Source: Dehalobacter sp.
GTDB lineage: Bacteria > Bacillota > Desulfitobacteriia > Desulfitobacteriales > Syntrophobotulaceae
Assembly (NCBI GenBank): GCA_023667845.1
Contig: JAMPIU010000112.1
Span: forward strand, 89,300 to 153,299
Length of the DNA: 64,000 nucleotides
Reading direction: 5' to 3'
Under the pieces are notes generated by a model that saw only the letters and a program-made list of their open reading frames with translations, searched no databases and had not been told where the DNA came from. Shown piece by piece: positions 60,008 to 64,000 of the stretch; within the stretch, counting starts at the first letter, position 1; every line of letters starts with the position of its first letter. The position numbers were made by a program, and so were the translations under genes.

Positions 60008-60430
60008 TTACAGAAAGTTTTTTAAAAACTTTTCGATATTTTTTAGTCCGCGTTCGATGGATTCCCTAACTGCGCTTTCCCTAATGCCATCTGCTTTAGC
60101 AATGGCGGTTTTGCTTATACCCAAAAAGAAATGAGCATAAACACGTTTTGCCTGTTTTTCCGGCAAACTGTTGATGGCAGTATACAACTCATGATTGGTG
60201 ACTCTCCTCTCATAAATCTCTTGAGGAGACAAGGAAATGAAAACAATTTCCTGCTCAATACCGTCACCACGATTGAGAGAGTAATAGGCTTTGTGTCTGT
60301 ATGTGCGTAATTTGTAAGCATTCTCGCTCAGCTTGAAGCACTTCAGGGATGAAGCGATTTCATCCGCAACTTCAACAAAAAAGTCAGCTTGATAGAACGG
60401 GTAATAATCTCGCAAATTGATCCTTTTCAT
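60008..60430 (-). CDS. Sigma-70-like regulator of a mobile element (Tn916 Orf7 type)
   Basis: The 140-residue protein MKRINLRDYYPFYQADFFVEVADEI ends with a sigma-4-like helix-turn-helix: LYTAINSLPEKQAKRVYAHFFLGISKTAIAKADGIRESAVRESIERGLKNIEKFL. Such proteins stand upstream of xis-int in Tn916-like elements, where they act in transcription of transfer or excision genes. GGAGG precedes the ATG. The rest of a conjugation module is missing. A c-di-GMP riboswitch and two terminators lie upstream on the same strand. Confidence 0.8.
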   Translation of the reverse strand: MKRINLRDYYPFYQADFFVEVADEIASSLKCFKLSENAYKLRTYRHKAYYSLNRGDGIEQEIVFISLSPQEIYERRVTNHELYTAINSLPEKQAKRVYAHFFLGISKTAIAKADGIRESAVRESIERGLKNIEKFLKNFL

Positions 60431-60584
60431 TTTCAGACCTCCGTTTTGATTTTTTTGTAAAAACCAAAACAGAGGGCGGGGAACGGCACCTGACGGATTT
60501 CAATACTTTTCTTGAGAAAAGAGAAAATATATAATAATGGCGCTTGTAAGCCCCAATCTGATAAGCAACATGTTTTTGCCAAGT

Positions 60585-60622
60585 AAAAAAGCCCGTAGTT
60601 TGCTTAAGGCAAATCGCGGGCG
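60585..60622 (-). terminator. Second leader terminator
   Basis: On the minus strand GCCCG(60621-60617)...CGGGC(60595-60591) encloses an inner TTTGC/GCAAA helix and is followed by T6. It lies between the short leader ORF and the sigma-like gene, about 155 bases before its start. Confidence 0.75.
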
Positions 60623-60682
60623 CATCCACCGTGACGTTTATCAAATAAGATTCATAAAGAACATTATGAAGTTCTTCTTTAT

Positions 60683-60760
60683 TTACACCTCAGGAGAGTA
60701 ATTTTTAGCATGCTTCGCAATCAGCAACACTCCCTTTGTTTGGGGCAAAAGCAAAGCCAT
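60683..60760 (-). CDS. Possible 25-residue leader peptide
   Basis: The ORF reads MALLLPQTKGVLLIAKHAKN then YSPEV and stop. It lies between two terminators in the leader of the sigma-like gene, and a TAAAGAA/GTTCTTTA hairpin (about 60651-60684) follows its stop. Position suggests ribosome-mediated attenuation. There is no strong ribosome site just before the ATG, and I do not recognise the peptide. Confidence 0.4.
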   Translation of the reverse strand: MALLLPQTKGVLLIAKHAKNYSPEV

Positions 60761-60803
60761 GAAAAAACAACCCTAATCTCAGGGGTAACGCAACTATACG
60801 CAA

Positions 60804-60830
60804 ATAAAAAAACTGCCTCAAAAGGGCAGG
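60804..60830 (-). terminator. Terminator of the c-di-GMP riboswitch
   Basis: CTGCC/GGCAG stem with a 7-base loop followed by T7 on the minus strand, 15-20 bases after the aptamer. This is a usual expression platform for transcription control. Confidence 0.8.
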
Positions 60831-60845
60831 ATATACCGTAAAACT

Positions 60846-60930
60846 GTTAGGCAACCAGGCTGTCATAGTGCATTGGCACGTTAGACCCTATGGCTTTGCG
60901 TCGCTGTCTTTAGACAACTTTGCCCTTATC
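60846..60930 (-). promoter_or_regulatory. c-di-GMP-I (GEMM) riboswitch
   Basis: On the minus strand the aptamer shows AGGGCAAAG, a TGTC-TAAA-GACA stem, the invariant GACGCAAAGCC, and then GGGTCTAA...TATGACAGCC and GGTTGCC, which closes with GGGCAA. These are the conserved blocks of GEMM-I in order and with normal spacing. It is preceded by a promoter and followed by a terminator. A GEMM-Ib (3',3'-cGAMP) version cannot be excluded by eye, but the usual ligand is c-di-GMP. The first gene downstream is the mobile-element sigma-like gene. Confidence 0.9.
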
Positions 60931-60934
60931 TTTT

Positions 60935-60962
60935 TATTTAGTTAATGCCTGCGTTAAGTCAA
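60935..60962 (-). promoter_or_regulatory. Promoter of the c-di-GMP riboswitch transcript
   Basis: On the minus strand TTGACT (60962-60957) and TAAATA (60940-60935) are 16 bases apart. The expected start falls at the first bases of the aptamer. Confidence 0.6.
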
Positions 60963-61309
60963 AGGAATAAAATACTGCCTTAATTGACAGAAAATAATAA
61001 ATACGCATATAAGAAGTAATGGGTTCATATTTGTCATATTATGTTAATTATATAATAAACCCTTTTTGCATAAATCTGTGTCAAATTGTGTTGTCGAAAA
61101 AGCGGATATTGTATAATTGAGTTGTATTTTGAGTTGATCATGGTAAAGGGCATATACTCCCTAGATGGTCAGTATTTCCAGTTCTATTGAAGTTCCTTTT
61201 TGCTCTTTTAAAACAAAAGGAATGCTTATTGATTGTAAAATACCCATATATTTCATAGTTTAAAACATTATTTACTGGTTCAGTGTCTTTGAAAAATAAG
61301 GGTGAAGTG
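60963..61309. other. AT-rich gap upstream of the riboswitch transcript
   Basis: About 350 bases hold no gene I can support. The right side joins a truncated stress-protein gene near 61308, which may mark the edge of inserted DNA. Confidence 0.4.
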
Positions 61310-61430
61310 GACAACGGTTAGAACCGGAACAAAAGACTTGAGTTTACTGCTTAGCCCTTTGGCGTACTCTAAAGCTTTGGCTGTTGGGTGAACCGTCAAA
61401 GCCTACAAGAATCTTATTTACTTCCATCAT
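61310..61430 (-). pseudogene. Frameshifted, truncated universal stress protein
   Basis: From the ATG at 61430 the reading MMEVNKILVGFDGSPNSQSF goes out of frame; one frame over it continues AKALEYAKGLSSKLKSFVPV then LTVV. Joined, this parallels the intact stress protein at 61966 (MNKILVGFDGSPSSKKAL, DYAKYLSSKL, ITVLTV). Similarity stops at about residue 40. The gene is thus broken by a frameshift and cut at its 3' side. It lies just after the DUF190 gene, so the operon once probably had two stress-protein genes. Confidence 0.82.
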
Positions 61431-61543
61431 TTTACCCGCCCAATAGTAAAACATTTGCGGAAGAAAGAATAAATAACGAGAGAGTTTTTGTAAGAAAATT
61501 CTAATCTCCTAATAATATATGACGGATTTTTTCGATAGTCGCA

Positions 61544-61882
61544 TCATTTCTTGGGAGAGTATTTAATAATTTCTAGGTCTTCAATTGTAATAAGTCCTTC
61601 ATTCACAGCTTCATCCAAGAATGGCATAATCTTTTCGATGTACTCAACGCTGTCTACAATATCGATCACCACAGGAAGATCGTGTGAAAGTTCCAGTATC
61701 TTCGCTGTTTTAATTCTGGAATTTGCGCCAAAACCTTCTATGCCTCTTAATACGGTAATCCCTGCAAGACCAAGTTCTTTGGCTTTCAATACAATTGCGT
61801 GGTACAACAATGTGCCTTTATATTTGCTGGCTTCACCAATATAAATGCGGATTCTTCGTGCTTGACCCGTAATTTTAGCCAT
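61544..61882 (-). CDS. DUF190 family protein
   Basis: From 61882 the 112-residue protein MAKITGQARRIRIYIGEASKYKGTLLYHAIVLKAKELGLAGITVLRGIEGFGANSRI is a typical DUF190 member, with a PII-like fold expected. The family often lies beside fluoride exporters (CrcB/Fluc); its action is not known. The ATG at 61882 is preferred since GGAG sits 7 bases upstream of it but touches the ATG at 61888. It is third in the fluoride-riboswitch operon. Confidence 0.88.
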   Translation of the reverse strand: MAKITGQARRIRIYIGEASKYKGTLLYHAIVLKAKELGLAGITVLRGIEGFGANSRIKTAKILELSHDLPVVIDIVDSVEYIEKIMPFLDEAVNEGLITIEDLEIIKYSPKK

Positions 61883-61965
61883 ATCCATACTCCTTATCTT
61901 TTTTACAAGTATAGTATAGACCTGTTCGAAAAATGTCAGACGATATCAGTCTGAGGCCTTATATT

Positions 61966-62391
61966 TTATTCTTTTACAACCATAACCGGTACTTTGGAAT
62001 AGCTTACAACTTTTTGAGCGACACTTCCGATGACAAGCTTTTTGAAGCCGCCCAACCCCCTGGTCCCAATGATTATTAGATCAAATTCATTTTCTTGTGC
62101 ATAATCGATAATTTTTTCCACCGGGTGTCCGTGAATAATAACAGTATTGATTGTAATGTTTTCTTTTTTTCCTAATTCCACAATCTCTCTGTGCATAGGA
62201 AAAATACGTTTTCCTGCTTCAATAATCTCTTCATCGACTTCATCCCTGCTTGAACTAAAATCCGGCAAGCGGATAACAGTTAGAACGGTAATTGAAGAAT
62301 TTAGTTTACTACTTAAATATTTTGCATAGTCTAACGCTTTTTTACTGCTTGGTGAGCCGTCAAAACCCACTAGAATCTTATTCATTTCCAT
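61966..62391 (-). CDS. Universal stress protein
   Basis: The 141-residue protein from 62391 begins MEMNKILVGFDGSPSSKKALDYAKYLSS and has the ATP-binding pattern GTRGLGGFKKLVIGSVAQKVVSYSKVPVMVV (G-2x-G-9x-G-S form). UspA-type proteins are among the known gene classes under fluoride riboswitches. AGGAGG lies 8 bases before the ATG. Its start overlaps the antiporter end by 14 bases, so the two are coupled. Confidence 0.92.
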   Translation of the reverse strand: MEMNKILVGFDGSPSSKKALDYAKYLSSKLNSSITVLTVIRLPDFSSSRDEVDEEIIEAGKRIFPMHREIVELGKKENITINTVIIHGHPVEKIIDYAQENEFDLIIIGTRGLGGFKKLVIGSVAQKVVSYSKVPVMVVKE

Positions 62392-63541
62392 TGTTAGGTC
62401 CTCCTTGTACACTTTGTTCTTGTAAAACATTTTTGGGGAAGAAGAATTTTTGGGCTATCAAGGTCGGTACTACAGCGCTTAAGATGACTACGGTTACAAT
62501 CACGCTATATTGGGAACTACTGATATACTTATTTGTCAGTCCATATAAAGCCGAAATAGTTCCGAAGGTCAATCCGGTGCTCATGAGAAGGGTGGTATAT
62601 ATCCCGTTTCTTCCTGAATATTTAAAGAGCCTGGTGGCTGGAAGCACACCGACGAACTTAGCTGCAACTTTAACCAGCAATAAAATAATAATCAAGGATA
62701 ATGTTGCCGCCAGCGCTTTAATGGAAACAAGAGAACCGGCTTTAATAAAATAGAACGGTGTAAACGCTACAAAGGCAATCGCCCGCATTTTATGCAATGT
62801 TTCTTTATATTGCAGGAAAAATCCTGCCATAGCCAAACCGATAATGTAAGCCGGAAGTACCGCTTCGCTGCCGGAATATTGGGCAAGAAATCCTAGAAAC
62901 AAAAGGATCAGCAGGACAAATTTGATTTCCGGTTCACTGACTTTTCCGCTGTATCTGGCAAAGATCCACTTGGCCAATGGAATACCGGCGAAACATACTA
63001 CAATGACCGCTCCCGCAAAGATCAGTAATTTGTAGGAGAAGCCCGTGAAAAGAAAGCCCAAGGCTAAAACTGTGCCTAAGTCGGTTATAAAACAGGCCGC
63101 CAGAATGGACTGCCCAAATGAAGTTGAGGTTAATCTGCTTTCAACCATCACGGCATAGACGACAGCGACCGATGTTGTGGACAGCGCGATACCGGTAATT
63201 TTGGCGGCGTTTATATCCCAGCCAAGTAAAAAATAAGCGACAAGTATTCCGCAAATGCAGGGCAGCAAAAAAGATAGGACACCGATAACCACGCTTTGTT
63301 TCAAATTCTTTTTCAGGCTTGCCGGATCAATCTCCGCCCCCGCCAGAAAAGTAAGGATGACCGAACCTAAGCTTGCCAGGAAATTGACCCAGTCGGTAAT
63401 CTGAAGATGTATGACATTACCCGCAACTACACCTACCAAGATTTCAATCAACGCTAAGGAAATCCCCAGCCGAATTGATATAAGACTGGCTAATAAGGCT
63501 AAAAGTATCCAAATCGATGCAATCAGAAAAGTATCGTCCAA
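62378..63541 (-). CDS. CPA2-type cation/proton antiporter (fluoride-responsive)
   Basis: The 387-residue protein has about 12 hydrophobic segments from residue 4 onward, and LGSVILTFLAGAEIDPASLKKN, LSTTSVAVVYAVMVE and ITDLGTVLALGFLF as in Kef/NapA-like antiporters. The ATDLG-like ITDLG carries the ion-binding acid. There is no TrkA-N or USP domain attached; the stress protein is a separate gene. The start is a TTG at 63541 with AGAGGAGG seven bases upstream. The fluoride riboswitch upstream suggests a role in fluoride tolerance, perhaps through pH or ion balance; direct fluoride transport is unproven. Confidence 0.85.
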   Translation of the reverse strand: MDDTFLIASIWILLALLASLISIRLGISLALIEILVGVVAGNVIHLQITDWVNFLASLGSVILTFLAGAEIDPASLKKNLKQSVVIGVLSFLLPCICGILVAYFLLGWDINAAKITGIALSTTSVAVVYAVMVESRLTSTSFGQSILAACFITDLGTVLALGFLFTGFSYKLLIFAGAVIVVCFAGIPLAKWIFARYSGKVSEPEIKFVLLILLFLGFLAQYSGSEAVLPAYIIGLAMAGFFLQYKETLHKMRAIAFVAFTPFYFIKAGSLVSIKALAATLSLIIILLLVKVAAKFVGVLPATRLFKYSGRNGIYTTLLMSTGLTFGTISALYGLTNKYISSSQYSVIVTVVILSAVVPTLIAQKFFFPKNVLQEQSVQGGPNNGNE

Positions 63542-63565
63542 GAAGCATCCTCCTCTTGATAAAAA

Positions 63566-63592
63566 TAAAAACTCCTACCCTTAAGGTAGGAG
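63566..63592 (-). terminator. Terminator of fluoride riboswitch 1
   Basis: CTCCTACC-TTAAG-GGTAGGAG hairpin followed by T5 on the minus strand. Its first strand is also the 3' end of the aptamer, so ligand binding and termination exclude each other. Confidence 0.88.
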
Positions 63593-63632
63593 CCATTAGC
63601 TTGATGCATTCGCGAGCCCCATCGCAATGAAT
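63580..63632 (-). promoter_or_regulatory. Fluoride riboswitch 1 (crcB motif) of the antiporter operon
   Basis: The minus strand has GCGATGGGGCTCGC, a short spacer, and GCTAATGGCTCCTACC, the two conserved parts of the crcB-motif aptamer. A terminator overlaps its 3' side, so fluoride is expected to turn the operon on. It lies about 40-90 bases before the antiporter start. Confidence 0.92.
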
Positions 63633-63659
63633 TCATTTTTTTAATCAACATATGTTCAT

Positions 63660-63686
63660 ATTATATGAAAAATAGAATTATTTCAA
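63660..63686 (-). promoter_or_regulatory. Promoter of the antiporter operon
   Basis: On the minus strand TTGAAA (63686-63681) and TATAAT (63665-63660), 15 bases apart, lie about 30 bases before the aptamer. Confidence 0.55.
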
Positions 63687-63831
63687 TACTGATTACAAAA
63701 TTTTCTATTATTTAGAATGCGTATTCTTAAGCCTCACAATTATAAACCTTCAATTTAAGTAATAAAATTGACAACATCAAGTCAAGACATAAAGAAAACA
63801 TAAAAAATTTGCAATCCGAAAATGAAAATGC

Positions 63832-63860
63832 TTGAATTATTTTTTTAGAAAAGCTAAAAT
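63832..63860 (+). promoter_or_regulatory. Promoter of the second fluoride riboswitch
   Basis: TTGAAT (63832-63837) and TAAAAT (63855-63860) are 17 bases apart; the expected start is about 10 bases before the aptamer. The AT-rich stretch 63687-63831 between the two divergent promoters shows nothing else I can name. Confidence 0.6.
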
Positions 63861-63872
63861 TGGTTTTGTCGA

Positions 63873-63920
63873 TAAAGCGATGGGGCTCGCTTCTGCCTTA
63901 AGGCTGATGGCTCCTGTTGG
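63873..63920 (+). promoter_or_regulatory. Fluoride riboswitch 2 (crcB motif), divergent
   Basis: GCGATGGGGCTCGC (63877-63890) and GGCTGATGGCTCCTGTTGG (63902-63920) are the crcB-motif parts; the first block is identical to that of the minus-strand copy. The gene it controls starts beyond the window: an AGAGGAG ribosome site lies at 63989-63996. A CrcB/Fluc channel or another fluoride gene is expected. Confidence 0.92.
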
Positions 63921-63955
63921 ACTATATATTGGTATAGTCTGATAGGTGTTTTTTT
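63913..63955 (+). terminator. Terminator of fluoride riboswitch 2
   Basis: CCTGTTGGACTATA (63913-63926) pairs along its full 14 bases, with several G-U pairs, with TATAGTCTGATAGG (63933-63946), followed by TGTTTTTTT. It shares the aptamer 3' strand, as in copy 1. Confidence 0.85.
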
Positions 63956-64000
63956 ATTGCCCTGATGGGATATTAAAAAGATGAACATAAGAGGAGTTAA

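Noticed and set aside
60384..60644. An 86-codon minus-strand reading beginning MINVTVDAPAICLKQ
   Set aside because: It overlaps the sigma-like gene start and its ribosome site in another frame, runs through a terminator hairpin and resembles no family.
60720..60800. GGGGCAAAAGCAAAGCCATG on the plus strand as a second GEMM aptamer
   Set aside because: It has a GCAAAGCC-like word but lacks GACGCAAAGCC and the paired 3' blocks; it overlaps the short leader ORF on the other strand.

Overview
The window reads as the replication-origin region of an anaerobic, spore-forming, low-to-mid GC Firmicute of the Peptococcaceae/Desulfitobacteriaceae type (Desulfitobacterium, Dehalobacter or a relative). 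Evidence: the dnaA-dnaN-recF-remB-gyrB-gyrA block next to rpmH-rnpA-yidD-yidC-jag-mnmE-mnmG-rsmG-parA-parB; spore genes (alpha/beta SASP, YyaC, a LonC-type Lon protease); a selenocysteine pair (tRNA-Sec and SelB); an anaerobic cobalamin operon; and a giant acyl-CoA dehydratase activase-like protein. The genus is an inference. Nearly all genes left of dnaA lie on the minus strand and those right of it, up to about 57.4 kb, on the plus strand, so transcription runs away from the origin on both sides.

Layout. 0-9 kb: a long minus-strand operon, cbiM-cbiN-cbiQ-cbiO-cbiD-cbiL-cbiF-cbiG-hemA-cbiH-cbiJ, headed by a cobalamin riboswitch and leaving the window on the left. It joins cobalt uptake, 5-aminolevulinate supply and the anaerobic corrin-ring steps. 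9-17.4 kb: rlmH, a SASP gene, the 1457-residue activase-like gene, htrA, walJ and a TPR protein. 17.5-19.8 kb: a SCIFF ribosomal-peptide locus (maturase, 46-residue six-cysteine precursor, lipoprotein), with a hairpin between precursor and maturase. 19.9-22.2 kb: tRNA-Gly, an M14/LysM spore or cell-wall peptidase, and tRNA-Phe, -Glu and -Lys. 22.3-32 kb: purA (PurBox-like pair upstream), dnaB, lonC, rplI, yybS, rpsR, ssb, rpsF, ychF and a CvpA-like gene. 32-38 kb: tRNA-Sec, a TusA-like protein and SelB, yyaC, then parB-parA with a parS site. Two intergenic copies of a short repeat with inverted ends also lie here. 38-57.4 kb: the conserved origin block, then pdxST, serS, two tRNAs and tadA.

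57.4-61.3 kb is accessory DNA: a degenerate tRNA-Ser copy, an intact tRNA-Ser(CGA), and next to it a stripped integrative element (tyrosine integrase, excisionase-like protein, Tn916-Orf7-like sigma factor). The sigma gene has a long leader made of a promoter, a c-di-GMP-I (GEMM) aptamer, a terminator, a 25-codon leader ORF and a second terminator. 61.3-64 kb: an operon for a CPA2 antiporter, a universal stress protein and a DUF190 protein, ending in a frameshifted, truncated second stress-protein gene. A fluoride riboswitch precedes it, and a second, divergent fluoride riboswitch runs off the right edge. This is a small fluoride-response island.

The most interesting signals are the back-to-back fluoride riboswitches, the c-di-GMP-sensing leader in front of a mobile-element sigma gene, the SCIFF locus with its precursor/maturase hairpin, and the inverted-end intergenic repeats.
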